From assembly GCA_964016885.1 (NCBI GenBank), contig OZ024741.1, positions 25,068,374 through 25,132,373 on the forward strand: 64,000 bases of DNA, read 5' to 3'. The notes under the pieces are model-generated. The model did not search any database. It worked only from the letters and a program-made list of their open reading frames with translations, and was not told the DNA's origin. The translations under genes and the position numbers were made by a program. Positions 24,275 to 36,391 of this stretch are shown one piece after another (position 1 is the first letter of the stretch; each line of letters begins with the position of its first letter). This DNA is from Eledone cirrhosa. Lineage: Eukaryota > Mollusca > Cephalopoda > Octopoda > Eledonidae.

Positions 24275-26053
24275 TTACCTCTCTGCGTCCCGGGTATCGG
24301 GCTGCACAATTTCCATTAGGGTGGGGGATGGGTTGTTGGGTGGGGTGGTGGTTTGTGGAAGTGTGGGGGCATCAGTGTGTTGTGTGGTTGGGGAGCTTGG
24401 AGTTGTGAGGGTGTTTGGGGAGGGGGTGGGATAGTTTTTTAGGAGGACGCGGTTAATGGGCCCGACGCAGGGGGGACCCACGTCCTCTTTAAAATTGTTT
24501 TTTAAAGTTTTATAGGTGTCCTGTGGGGCCTTAATCATTTTGAGGTGGGGGAAATCCCCTGCCTGGGTGAAGTTAGGCCCTTGTGTTTTTATTAGATTGT
24601 TGTTGTACACAATGTTTAACAGTTTTTTGTTTCTTGTATTTATGTATGTGTATGCATGTTTTTGTTTTTGTGTGGTGTTTTTTGTTTGCTGTTGTGAGCT
24701 CTTTTGTGTTGGTGTCAGTGTTATGTTTTGGGGAGGGTTTTTTTTCATTTGTGTGTCTGAGGTGTGTTTTCTTTTTTTTCTTTTGATTGTGTGGAAGTGC
24801 TCCTCCTCGTCTGACGACGAACTAGGGTCATCTTCCGCGTTGGAGGGGAGGGGTATATTTTCGGGTTGTGTTTGCGGTACGGGTGTTTTGGAAATTGTTT
24901 TTGTTTTTTGAGTGGAGGGGATGGGTTGGACATTGTTTTGTTTTGGTTTGAGCTGTGGTGGTTGTTTTTGTAGTGGTAGTTGTGGTGATTGTGTTGGTTG
25001 TGCAGCTGTTGGTGGTGTAGGCAGGATTGGGGTTTTCTTATTAAGTTGGGGACAGACAGCCCTCAGGTGACCTCTGGTTCCGCAGAGGTAACACGAGGGC
25101 CGTCTACCCTCAACGGTAATGTTGATGAAGGTTAGATCATCCAGTATGACGCGTTCAGGGATCTGGGCGATCCTTTCGGGCCTCATTTGAACTACAAGTT
25201 CGAGGCTCGTTCCACTGAACGCGTCACCCGATGCCTTTCCCATGGACACCAGCATGTCATCCTCCAGGTCCAGAAAACCTGTCAAAACCCACCATATGTC
25301 CATAATCGGCAGGATGGTGTGGATTTTTATTTTTTGTGTTCTTCTACCCATGTACGTAGGGTAGAAGGTGTATGCGGTGGATGTGATTGGTTTGATGGAC
25401 AGTTTCACTGCTGTGTCCCTGTCCTTCATGAGAATGGATAGACTCCCGTAGAGTCTATCCTTCTGAATGAAGGTGATGTCCTTCATGACGTCTTTTAAAA
25501 CCAGCTCTATCTCGCTCTGTGATGGTTGAGCTGGTTTTTTACTTTTGTTCGAGATTGTCCTAAACATGACCGTGTTTAGGAGTCTCTGGCTTTTTAGTTC
25601 CGGGGGGGAATGGATTGTGAATGAACCATTTTCCCCGTACACTATATATTTTTTCGCATCCGCCAGTAGCTCCTTCGCTTTTGTTATATCTACTGGCAGA
25701 TAGTCGAGGGTTTTCCTTGTCGTCTCGGCGAAGGAGAAATTTTGTTTGTTTGTGTTGTTGTTGTCGTTGGTGGTGTTGTTGTTATCATTGTTGTTGTTGT
25801 CACCGTTATTGGTCTTGTTGTTGTTATTGTTATTGGTGTTGTTTTCGTCCGTCGCATTGTTGTTGTTGCTGTTGCCGCTGGTTCTTTGAGTTGTTGCCAT
25901 GGCAACGTCAAGTTGTCGGTTAACAGGTGGAGAGAATTCTTCCTCTGGCTGACCTTTCTTCTTGACCTCTGCTACTGTGACAGTGGCAGGGGGAAGCTGT
26001 AAGTTCATCTTCCCCTTTCCTCCTTCGAATTTTGGTGAAGAAGCTTCGGCCAT
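24275..26053 (-). CDS. ORF1: CCHC zinc-knuckle nucleic-acid-binding protein
   Basis: This 592-aa protein is the ORF1 product of the element, expected to bind element RNA and form ribonucleoprotein with ORF2. The start is well supported: an in-frame TAA lies directly before ATG 26053. Residues 61-105 are an Asn-rich low-complexity tract encoded by imperfect AAC/AAT trinucleotides. Residues 110-320 look folded, with the stretch KIKIHTILPIMDIWWVLTG (241-259). A single zinc knuckle follows, C321-x2-C324-x4-H329-x4-C334. Residues 340-460 are Pro/Gln/Thr-rich and unstructured, with an acidic patch (DEEE, 415-418) and a basic cluster KRKKRK (424-429) that could serve nuclear import. The knuckle and its upstream region resemble ORF1 proteins of Tx1-like elements. 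No frameshift or stop is visible. The stop TAA (24277-24275) is followed in the same frame by ORF2. Confidence 0.88.
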   Translation of the reverse strand: MAEASSPKFEGGKGKMNLQLPPATVTVAEVKKKGQPEEEFSPPVNRQLDVAMATTQRTSGNSNNNNATDENNTNNNNNNKTNNGDNNNNDNNNTTNDNNNTNKQNFSFAETTRKTLDYLPVDITKAKELLADAKKYIVYGENGSFTIHSPPELKSQRLLNTVMFRTISNKSKKPAQPSQSEIELVLKDVMKDITFIQKDRLYGSLSILMKDRDTAVKLSIKPITSTAYTFYPTYMGRRTQKIKIHTILPIMDIWWVLTGFLDLEDDMLVSMGKASGDAFSGTSLELVVQMRPERIAQIPERVILDDLTFINITVEGRRPSCYLCGTRGHLRAVCPQLNKKTPILPTPPTAAQPTQSPQLPLQKQPPQLKPKQNNVQPIPSTQKTKTISKTPVPQTQPENIPLPSNAEDDPSSSSDEEEHFHTIKRKKRKHTSDTQMKKNPPQNITLTPTQKSSQQQTKNTTQKQKHAYTYINTRNKKLLNIVYNNNLIKTQGPNFTQAGDFPHLKMIKAPQDTYKTLKNNFKEDVGPPCVGPINRVLLKNYPTPSPNTLTTPSSPTTQHTDAPTLPQTTTPPNNPSPTLMEIVQPDTRDAER

Positions 26054-26108
26054 TTAAAAAAATATTGACTTTTCAACAAGAAAAAACTTTTTTTTTGTTT
26101 AACTATTT

Positions 26109-26120
26109 CGCCTAAAGGCG
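26109..26120 (-). other. 5' UTR tetraloop hairpin
   Basis: CGCC-TAAA-GGCG on the plus strand forms a perfect 4-bp G+C stem with a 4-nt loop; the transcript strand has loop TTTA. It lies in otherwise A+T-rich DNA about 55 nt upstream of the ORF1 ATG. Confidence 0.5.
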
Positions 26121-26135
26121 TAGAATATTTTGAGA

Positions 26136-26167
26136 GACTGACCAGATCAAAGTTTGACCTGGCAGTC
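26136..26167 (-). other. 5' UTR imperfect inverted repeat
   Basis: GACTGACCAGATCAAA (26136-26151) is nearly the reverse complement of TTTGACCTGGCAGTC (26153-26167). There is one bulged base and one mismatch, which is a G-U pair in RNA. The arms are almost adjacent, so the tip must open to form a loop. It could fold in the transcript or be a protein-binding dyad. Confidence 0.5.
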
Positions 26168-26270
26168 CCTCTACAAAATGGTACAAAAATTAAAGTTATC
26201 AGACAAGAATTTCTATAGAAATTTAAACAGAACTTACTCAGCAGGTTATACGCGTGTGTCCATCCCAGAG

Positions 26271-26285
26271 ATAGATAGATAGATA
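26271..26285. repeat. Short GATA tract at the 5' junction of copy 1
   Basis: Nearly four tandem GATA units lie exactly between the element's 5' end and resumed satellite (TACAGTATC at 26286-26294). The last seven bases, ATAGATA, match the left flank and form the right target-site duplication. The extra units look like slippage or repeated copying of the target's ATAGATA during second-strand synthesis. Confidence 0.7.
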
Positions 26286-29200
26286 TACAGTATCTTTTAT
26301 TAGAAATGTGGTAATAAAAGGGTTAAACAACATAGACAGTGTCTTTTATTAGAAATATGTTAATGAAAGGGTTAAACAACATAGACAGTGTCTTTTATTA
26401 GAAATATGGTAATGAAAGGGTTAAACAACTTAGACAGTGTCTTTTATTAAAAATATGGTAATGAAAGGGTTAAACAACATAGATAGTGTCTTTCATTAGA
26501 AATATGGTAATGAAAGGGTTAAACAACATAGGCAATGTCTTCTATTAGAAATATGATAATGAAAGGGTTAAATAACATAGACAGTTTCGTTTATTAGAAA
26601 TATGGTAATGAAAGGGTTAAACAACATAGACAGTGTCTTTTATTACAAATATGGTAATGAAAGGGTTGAACAACATAGACAGTGTCTTTTATTAGAAATA
26701 TGGTAATGAAAGTGTTAAACAACATAGACAGTGTCTTTTATTAGAAATATGGTAATGAAAGTGTTAAACAACATAGACAGTGTCTTTTATTAGAAATGTG
26801 GTAATGAAAGTGTTAAACAAAATAGACAGTGTCTTTTATTAGAAATATGGTAATGAAAGGGTTTAGCAACATATACAGTATCTTTTATTAGAAATGTGGT
26901 AATGAAAGGGTTAAACAACATAGACAGTGTCTTTTATTAGAAATATGTTAATGAAAGGGTTAAACAACATAGACAGTGTCTTTTATTAGAAATATGATAA
27001 TGAAAGGGTTAAACAACATAGATAGTGTCTTTCATTAGAAATATGGTAATGAAAGGGTTAAACAACATAGGCAATGTCTTCTATTAGAAATATGTTAATG
27101 AAAGGGTTAAACAACATAGACAGTTTCGTTTATTAGAAATATGGTAATGAAAGGGTTAAACAACATAGACAGTGTCTTTTATTAGAAATAGGGTAATGAA
27201 AGGGTTAAACAACATAGTGTCTTCTATTAGAAATATGATAATGAAAGGGTTAAACAACATAGACAGTGTCTTTTATTAGAAATATGGTAATGAAAGGGTT
27301 AAACAACATAGACAGTGTGTTTTATTAGAAATATGATAATGAAAGTGTTAAACAACATAGATAGTGTCTTTTATTAGAAATATGGTACTGAAAGGGTTAA
27401 ACAACATAGATAGTGTCTTTTATTAGAAATATGGTAATGAAAGGGTTAAACAACATAGACAGTATCTTTTATTAGAAATGTGGTAATAAAAGGGTTAAAC
27501 AACATAGACAGTGTCTTTTTTTAGAAATATGGTAATGAAAGGGTTAAACAACATAGACAGTGTCTTTTATTAGAAATATGGTAATGAAAGGGTTTAACAA
27601 CATATACAGTATCTTTTATTAGAAATGTGGTAATGAAAGGGTTAAACAACATAGACAGTGTCTTTTATTAGAAATATGTTAATGAAAGGGTTAAACAACA
27701 TAGACAGTGTCTTTTATTAGAAATATGATAATGAAAGGGTTAAACAACATAGATAGTGTCTTTCATTAGAAATATGGTAATGAAAGGGTTAAACAACATA
27801 GGCAATGTCTTCTATTAGAAATATGATAATGAAAGGGTTAAATAACATAGACAGTTTCGTTTATTAGAAATATGGTAATGAAAGGGTTAAACAACATAGA
27901 CAGTGTTTTTTATTAGAAATATGGTAATGAAAGGGTTGAAAAACATAGACAGTGTCTTTTATTAGAAATATGGTAATGAAAGGGTTAAACAACATAGACA
28001 GTGTCTTTTATTAGAAATATGGTAATGAAAGTGTTAAACAACATAGACAGTGTCTTTTATTAGAAATGTGGTAATGAAAGTGTTAAACAAAATAGACAGT
28101 GTCTTTTATTAGAAATGTGGTAATGAAAGGGTTAAACAACATAGACAGTCTCTTACATTAGAAATATGGTAATGAAAGGGTTAAACAACATAGACAGTGT
28201 CTTTTATTAGAAATATGGTAATGCAAGCGTTAAACAACATAGACAGTGTCTTTTATTAGAAATATGGTAATGAAAGGGTTAAACAACATAGACAGTGTCT
28301 TTTATTAGAAATATGGTAATGAAAGGGTTTAACAACATATACAGTATCTTTTATTAGAAATGTGGTAATGAAAGGGTTAAACAACATAGACAGTGTCTTT
28401 TATTAGAAATATGTTAATGAAAGGTTTAAACAACATAGACAGTGTCTTTTATTAGAAATATGATAATGAAAGGGTTAAACAACATAGATAGTGTCTTTCA
28501 TTAGAAATATGGTAATGAAAGGGTTAAACAACATAGACAGTGTTTTTTATTAGAAATATGGTAATGAAAGTGTTAAACAACATAGACAGTATCTTTTATT
28601 AGAAATATGATAATGAAAGGGTTAAGTAACATAGACAGTGTGTTTTATTAGAAATATGGTAATGAAAGGGTTAAACAACATAGACAGTCTCTTACATTAG
28701 AAATATGGTAATGAAAGGGTTAAACAACATAGACAGTATCTTTTATTAGAAATGTGCTAATGAAAGGGTTAAACAACATAGACAGTGTCTTTTTTTAGAA
28801 ATATGGTAATGAAAGGATTAAACAACATAGACAGTGTCTTTTATTAGAAATATGGTAATGAAAGGGTTTAACAACATAAACAGTGTGTATTATTAGAAAT
28901 GTGGTAATGAAAGGGTTAAACAACTTAGACAGTGTCTTTTATTAGAAATATAGTAATGAAAGGGTTAAACAACTTAGACAGTGTCTTTTATTAGAAATAT
29001 GGTAATGAAAGGCTTACACAACATAGACAGTGTCTTTTATTAGAAATATGGTAATGAAAGGGTTAAACAACATAGACAGTGTCTTTTATTAGAAATATGG
29101 TAATGAAAGGTTTAAACAACATAGACAGTGTCTTTTATTAGAAATATGATAATGAAAGGGTTAAATAACATAGACAGTTTCGTTTATTAGAAATATGGTA

Positions 29201-32200
29201 ATGAAAGGGTTAAACAAAATAGACAGTGTCTTTTATTAGAAATGTGGTAATGAAAGGGTTAAACAACATAGACAGTCTCTTACATTAGAAATATGGTAAT
29301 GAAAGGGTTAAACAACATAGACAGTGTCTTTTATTAGAAATATGGTAATGCAAGCGTTAAACAACATAGACAGTGTCTTTTATTAGAAATATGGTAATGA
29401 AAGGGTTAAACAAGATAGACAGTGTCTTTTATTAGAAATATGGTAATGAAAGGGTTTAACAACATATACAGTATCTTTTATTAGAAATGTGGTAATGAAA
29501 GGGTTAAACAACATAGACAGTGTCTTTTATTAGAAATATGTTAATGAAATGGTTAAACAACATAGACAGTGTCTTTTATTAGAAATATGATAATGAAAGG
29601 GTTAAACAACATAGATAGTGTCTTTCATTAGAAATATGGTAATGAAAGGGTTAAACAACATAGGCAATGTCTTCTATTAGAAATATGATAATGAAAGGGT
29701 TAAACAACATAGACAGTTTCGTTTATTACAAATATGGTAATGAAAGGGTTAAACAACATAGACAGTGTCTTTTATTAGAAATATGGTAATGAAAGTGTTA
29801 AACAACATAGACAGTATCTTTTATTAGATATGTGGTAATGAAAGGGTTAAACAACATAGACAGTGTCTTTTTTTAGAAATATGGTAATGAAAGGATTAAA
29901 CAACATAGACAGTGTCTTTTATTAGAAATATGGTAATGAAAGGGTTTAACAACATAAACAGTATCTTTTATTAGAAATATGATAATGAAAGGGTTAAGTA
30001 ACATAGACAGTGTGTTTTATTAGAAATATGGTAATGAAAGGGTTAAACAACATAGACAGTCTCTTACATTAGAAATATGGTAATGAAAGGGTTAAACAAC
30101 ATAGACAGTATCTTTTATTAGAAATGTGGTAATGAAAGGGTTAAACAACATAGACAGTGTCTTTTATTAGAAATATGGTAATGAAAGGGTTAAACAACTT
30201 AGACAGTGTCTTTTATTAGAAATATGGTAATGAAAGGGTTACACAACATAGACAGTGTCTTTTATTAGAAATATGGTAATGAAAGGGTTACACAACATAG
30301 ACAGTGTCTTTTATTAGAAATATGGTAATGAAAGGGTTAAACAACATAGACAGTGTCTTTTATTAGAAATATAGTAATGAAAGGGTTAAACAACATAGAC
30401 AGTGTCTTTTATTAGAAATATGATAATGAAAGGGTTAAACAACATAGACAGTGTCTTTTATTAGAAATATGGTAATGAAAGGGTTAAACAACATAGATAG
30501 TGTTTTTTATTAGAAATATAGTAATGAAAGGGTTAAACAACATAGACAGTGTCTTTTATTAGAAATATGGTAATGAAAGGGTTAAACAACATAGACAGTG
30601 TCTTTTATTAGAAATATGGTAATGAAAGGGTTAAACAACATAGACAGTTTCTTTTATTAGAAATATGGTAATGAAAGGGTTAAACAACATAGACAGTGTC
30701 TTTTATTAGAAATATGATAATGAAAGGGTTAAACAACATAGACAGTGTCTTTTATTAGAAATATGGTAATGAAAGGGTTAAACAACATAGACAGTGTCTT
30801 TTATTAGAAATATGGTAATGAAAGGGTTAAACAACATAGACAGTGTCTTTTATTAGAAATATGGTAATGAAAGGGTTAAACAACATAGACAGTGTCTTTT
30901 ATTAGAAATATGGTAATGAAAGGGTTAAACAACATAGACAGTGTCTTTTATTAGAAATATGGTAATGAAAGGGTTAAACAACATAGACAGTGTCTTTTAT
31001 TAGAAATATGGTAATGAAAGGGTTAAACAACATAGACAGTGTCTTTTATTAGAAATAGGGTAATGAAAGGGTTAAACAACATAGACAGGGTTTTTTATTA
31101 GAAATATGATAATGAAAGGGTTAAACAACATAGACAGTGTCTTTTATTAGAAATATGGTAATGAAAGGATTAAACAACATAGACAGTGTCTTTTATTAGA
31201 AATATGGTAATGAAAGGGTTAAACAACATAGACAGTGTCTTTTATTAGAAATATGGTAATGAAAGAGTTAAACAACATAGACAGTGTCTTTTATTAGAAA
31301 TATGGTAATGAAAGGGTTAAACAACATAGATAGTGTCTTTTATTAGAAATATGGTAATGAAAGGGTTAAACAACATAGACAGTGTCTTTTATTAGAAATA
31401 TGGTAATGAGAGGTTTAAACAACATAGACAGTGTCTTTTATTAGAAATATGGTAATGAAAGGGTTAAACAACATAGACAGTGTCTTTTATTAGAAATATG
31501 GTAATGAAAGGGTTAAACAACATAGACAGTGTCTTTTATTAGAAATATGATAATGAAAGGGTTAAACAACATAGACAGTGTCTTTTATTAGAAATATGGT
31601 AATGAAAGGGTTAAACAACATAGATAGTGTTTTTTATTAGAAATATAGTAATGAAAGGGTTAAACAACATAGACAGTGTCTTTTATTAGAAATATGGTAA
31701 TGAAAGGGTTAAACAACATAGACAGTGTCTTTTATTTGAAATATGGTAATGAAAGGGTTAAACAACATAGACAGTGTCTTTTATTAGAAATATGGTAATG
31801 AAAGGGTTAAACAACATAGACAGTGTCTTTTATTAGAAATATGATAATGAAAGGGTTAAACAACATAGACAGTGTCTTTTATTAGAAATATGGTAATGAA
31901 AGGGTTAAACAACATAGACAGTGTCTTTTATTAGAAATATGATAATGAAAGGGTTAAACAACATAGACAGTGTCTTTTATTAGAAATATGGTAATGAAAG
32001 GGTTAAACAACATAGACAGTGTCTTTTATTAGAAATATGGTAATGAAAGGGTTAAACAACATAGACAGTGTCTTTTATTAGAAATATGGTAATGAAAGGG
32101 TTAAACAACATACTGTCTTTTATTAGAAATATGATAATGAAAGGGTTAAACAACATAGACAGTGTCTTTTATTAGAAATATGGTAATGAAAGGGTTAAAC

Positions 32201-32859
32201 AACATAGACAGTGTCTTTTATTAGAAATATGGTAATGAAAGGGTTAAACAACATAGACAGTGTCTTTTATTAGAAATATGGTAATGAAAGGGTTAAACAA
32301 CATAGACAGTGTCTTTTATTAGAAATATGATAATGAAAGGGTTAAACAACATAGACAGTGTCTTTTATTAGAAATATGGTAATGAAAGGGTTAAACAACA
32401 TAGACAGTGTCTTTTATTAGAAATATGGTAATGAAAGGGTTAAACAACATAGACAGTGTCTTTTATTAGAAATATGGTAATGAAAGGGTTAAACAACATA
32501 GACAGTGTCTTTTATTAGAAATATGGTAATGAAAGGGTTAAACAACATACTGTCTTTTATTAGAAATATGATAATGAAAGGATTACACAACATAGACAGT
32601 GTCTTTTATTAGATATAGGGTAATGAAAGTGTTAAACAACATAGACAGTGTTTTTTATTAGAAATATGGTAATGAAAGGGTTAAACAACATAGACAGTGT
32701 CTTTTATTAGAAATATGGTAATGAAAGGATTACACAACATATACAGTATCTTTTATTAGAAATATGGTAATGAAAGGGTTAAACAACATAGACAGTGTCT
32801 TTTATTAGAAATATGGTAATGAAAGTGTTAAACAACATAGACAGTGTGTTCTATTAGAA

Positions 32860-34985
32860 ATATGGTAATGAAAGGGTTAAACAACATAGACAGTGTCTTT
32901 TATTAGATATAGGGTAATGAAAGTGTTAAACAACATAGACAGTGTCTTTTATTAGAAATATGGTAATGAAAGTGTTAAACAACATAGGCAGTGTCTTTTA
33001 TTAGAAATATGATAATGAAAGGGTTAAACAACATAGACAGTATCTTTTATTAGAAATATGGTAATGAAAGGGTTAAACAACATAGACAGTGTCTTTTATT
33101 AGAAATATGGTAATGAAAGGGTTAAACAACATAGATAGTGTCTTTTATTAGAAATATGGTAATGAAAGGGTTAAACAACATAGATAGTGTCTTTTATTAG
33201 AAATATGGTAATGAAAGGGTTAAACAACATAGACAGTGTCTTTTATTAGAAACATGGTAATGAAAGGGTTAAACAACATAGATAGTGTCTTTTATTAGAA
33301 ATATAGTAATGAAAGGGTTAAACAACACAGACAGTGTCTTTTATTAGAAATATGGTAATGAAAGGGTTAAACAACATAGATAGTGTCTTTTATTAGAAAT
33401 ATGGTAATGAAAGGGTTAAACAACATAGACAGGGTTTTTTATTAGAAATATGATAATGAAAGGGTTAAACAACATAGACAGTGTCTTTTATTAGAAATAT
33501 GGTAATGAAAGGATTAAACAACATAGACAGTGTCTTTTATTAGAAATATGGTAATGAAAGGGTTAAACAACATAGACAGTGTCTTTTATTAGAAATATGG
33601 TAATGAAAGGGTTAAACAACATAGATAGTGTCTTTTATTAGAAATAGGGTAATGAAAGGGTTAAACAACATAGTGTCTTCTATTAGAAATATGATAATGA
33701 AAGGGTTAAACAACATAGACAGTGTCATTTATTAGAAATATGATAATGAAAGGGTTAAACAACATAGACAGTGTCTTTTATTAGAAATAGGGTAATGAAA
33801 GGGCTAAACAACATAGACAGGGTTTTTTATTAGAAATATGATAATGAAAGGGTTAAACAACATAGACAGTGTCTTTTATTAGAAATATGGTAATGAAAGG
33901 GTTAAACAACATAGACAGGGTTTTTTATTAGAAATATGGTAATGAAAGGGTTAAACAACATAGACAGTGTCTTTTATTAGATATAGGGTAATGAAAGTGT
34001 TAAACAACATAGACAGTGTCTTTTATTAGAAATATGGTAATGAAAGTGTTAAACAACATAGGCAGTGTCTTTTATTAGAAATATGATAATGAAAGGGTTA
34101 AACAACATAGACAGTATCTTTTATTAGAAATATGGTAATGAAAGGGTTAAACAACATAGACAGTGTCTTTTATTAGAAATATGGTAATGAAAGGGTTAAA
34201 CAACATAGATAGTGTCTTTTATTAGAAATATGGTAATGAAAGGGTTAAACAACATAGACAGTGTCTTTTATTAGAAATATGGTAATGAAAGGGTTAAACA
34301 ACATAGATAGTGTCTTTTATTAGAAATATAGTAATGAAAGGGTTAAACAACACAGACAGTGTCTTTTATTAGAAATATGGTAATGAAAGGGTTAAACAAC
34401 ATAGATAGTGTCTTTTATTAGAAATATGGTAATGAAAGGGTTAAACAACATAGACAGGGTTTTTTATTAGAAATATGATAATGAAAGGGTTAAACAACAT
34501 AGACAGTGTCTTTTATTAGAAATATGGTAATGAAAGGATTAAACAACATAGACAGTGTCTTTTATTAGAAATATGGTAATGAAAGGGTTAAACAACATAG
34601 ACAGTGTCTTTTATTACAAATATGGTAATGAAAGGGTTAAACAACATAGATAGTGTCTTTTATTAGAAATAGGGTAATGAAAGGGTTAAACAACATAGTG
34701 TCTTCTATTAGAAATATGATAATGAAAGGGTTAAACAACATAGACAGTGTCATTTATTAGAAATATGATAATGAAAGGGTTAAACAACATAGACAGTGTC
34801 TTTTATTAGAAATAGGGTAATGAAAGGGCTAAACAACATAGACAGGGTTTTTTATTAGAAATATGATAATGAAAGGGTTAAACAACATAGACAGTGTCTT
34901 TTATTAGAAATATGGTAATGAAAGGGTTAAACAACATAGACAGGGTTTTTTATTAGAAATATGGTAATGAAAGGGTTAAACAACA
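32860..34985. repeat. Higher-order repeat, period 1025-1074 bp
   Basis: Two adjacent copies, about 32860-33933 and 33934-34985. Markers are GATATAGGG at 32906/33980, GGCAG at 32987/34061 (offset 1074), CACAGACAG at 33326/34351, AGGGTTTTTT at 33431/34456 and GGGCTAAAC at 33801/34826 (offset 1025). The 49-bp change in offset is one monomer lost from the second copy. 1025 is 21 monomers minus 4 bp, which the single 45-bp unit explains. Confidence 0.82.
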
Positions 34986-36380
34986 AATATGGTAATGAAA
35001 AGTTTAAACAACATAGACAGTGTCTTTTATTAGAAATATGATAATGAAAGGGTTAAACAACATAGACAGTGTGTTTTATTAGATATGTGGTAATGAAAGG
35101 GTTAAACAACATAGACAGTGTGTTTTATTAAAAATATGGTAATGAAAGGGTTAAACAACATAGACAGTATCTTTTATTAGAAATATGGTAATGAAAGGGT
35201 TCAACAACATAGACAGTGTCTTTTATTAGAAATATGGTAATGAAAGGGTTAAACAACATAGACAGTGTCTTTTATTAGAAATATGGTAATGAAAGTGTTA
35301 AACAACATAGACAGTGTCTTTTATTAGAAATATGATAATGAAAGGGTTAAACAACATAGACAGTGTCTTTTATTAGAAATATGGTAATGAAAGGGTTAAA
35401 CAACATAGATAGTATCTTTTATTAGAAATATGGTAATGAAAGGGTTAAACAACATAGACAGTATCTTTTATTAGAAATATGGTAATGAAAGGGTTAAACA
35501 ACATAGACAGTGTCTTTTATTAGAAATATGGTAATGAAAGGGTTAAACAACATAGACAGTATCTTTTATTAGAAATATGGTAATGAAAGGGTTAAACAAC
35601 ATAGACAGTGTCTTTTATTAGAAATATGGTAATGAAAGGATTAAACAACATAGACAGTGTCTTTTATTAGAAATATGGTAATGAAAGGGTTAAACAACAT
35701 AGACAGTGTCTTTTATTAGAAATATGGTAATGAAAGAGTTAAACAACATAGACAGTGTCTTTTATTAGAAATATGGTAATGAAAGGGTTAAACAACATAG
35801 ACAGTGTCTTTTATTAGAAATATGGTAATGAAAGGGTTAAACAACATAGACAGTGTCTTTTATTAGAAATATGGTAATGAAAGGGTTAAACAACATAGAC
35901 AGTGTCTTTTATTAGAAATATGGTAATGAAAGGGTTAAACAACATAGATAGTGTCTTTTATTAGAAATATGATAATGAAAGGATTACACAACATAGACAG
36001 TGTCTTTTATTAGATATAGGGTAATGAAAGTGTTAAACAACATAGACAGTGTTTTTTATTAGAAATATGGTAATGAAAGGGTTAAACAACATAGACAGTG
36101 TCTTTTATTAGAAATATGGTAATGAAAGGATTACACAACATAGACAGTATCTTTTATTAGAAATATGGTAATGAAAATGTTAAACAACATAGACAGTGTC
36201 TTTTATTAGAAATATGGTAATGAAAGTGTTAAACAACATAGGCAGTGTCTTTTATTAGAAATATGATAATGAAAGTGTTAAACAACATAGACAGTATCTT
36301 TTATTAGAAATATGGTAATGAAAGGGTTAAACAACATAGACAGTGTCTTTTATTAGAAATATGGTAATGAAAGGTTTAAA

Positions 36381-36391
36381 CAACATAGATA
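36381..36391. repeat. Target-site duplication of copy 2, left side
   Basis: CAACATAGATA (11 bp) immediately precedes the 3' end of the truncated element and is repeated exactly at 38481-38491 on the other side. It is satellite sequence in register with the array. The matching base A before each copy allows a 12-bp reading. Confidence 0.78.

Larger units (their letters stand above)
20549..26270 (-). mobile_element. Full-length Tx1-like non-LTR retrotransposon (copy 1)
   Basis: This is an element of about 5.7 kb inserted in the satellite, transcribed right to left. In order it holds a 5' UTR (26270-26054), ORF1 (26053-24275), ORF2 (24250-20813) and a 3' UTR (20812-20549). There are no terminal repeats. 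The 3' end carries no long poly(A) run. Near-balanced base composition in ORF2 sets it apart from the A+T-rich satellite. Assignment to the Tx1 group is by motif recognition: a GYWKLN motif after the endonuclease, an APE-type endonuclease, a CCHC ORF1 protein and a C-terminal Cys/His motif. Several known Tx1-group elements are sequence-specific inserters. The coding capacity is complete except for one TGA in ORF2, so this copy is probably defective. Confidence 0.9.
26054..26270 (-). other. 5' UTR of copy 1 and likely promoter region
   Basis: About 217 bp lie between the 5' end of the element and the ORF1 ATG. Non-LTR elements usually carry an internal promoter here; I see no recognisable core motif, so none is called. 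The region contains two inverted repeats (26136-26167 and 26109-26120). It also has A/T homopolymer runs just before the ATG, and an in-frame TAA directly before the ATG. The exact 5' end is uncertain by a few bases because it runs into a GATA tract. Confidence 0.65.
26286..36391. repeat. 49-bp satellite array, middle block
   Basis: The same 49-bp monomer resumes after copy 1 and continues to copy 2. From 26286 to about 30200 it carries the left-block variants (GCAAGCGTT, TTTCATTAG, AGTTTCG, CTCTTACATTAG, CATATACAGTATC). From about 30300 these vanish and other variants take over: AGACAGGGTTTTTT, ATATAGTAATG, GATATAGGG, and the first 28-bp truncated monomer near 34985. Two units with the shortened CATACTGTC are near 32110 and 32546. 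No gene or other insertion is visible. Confidence 0.97.

Noticed and set aside
20894..24911. Plus-strand open frames across copy 1 (for example 20894-21133, 21861-22196, 23121-23477, 24516-24911)
   Set aside because: They lie antisense to ORF1 and ORF2, have no recognisable domains, and their composition follows the coding strand opposite. The same shadows recur over copy 2.
25740..25880. Stand-alone GTT/AAC microsatellite
   Set aside because: It is in frame within ORF1 and encodes its Asn-rich tract, so it is described there.
20549..26270. LTR retrotransposon or DNA transposon
   Set aside because: There are no long terminal repeats, terminal inverted repeats, integrase, protease or transposase. 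The APE endonuclease and reverse transcriptase order is that of a non-LTR element.
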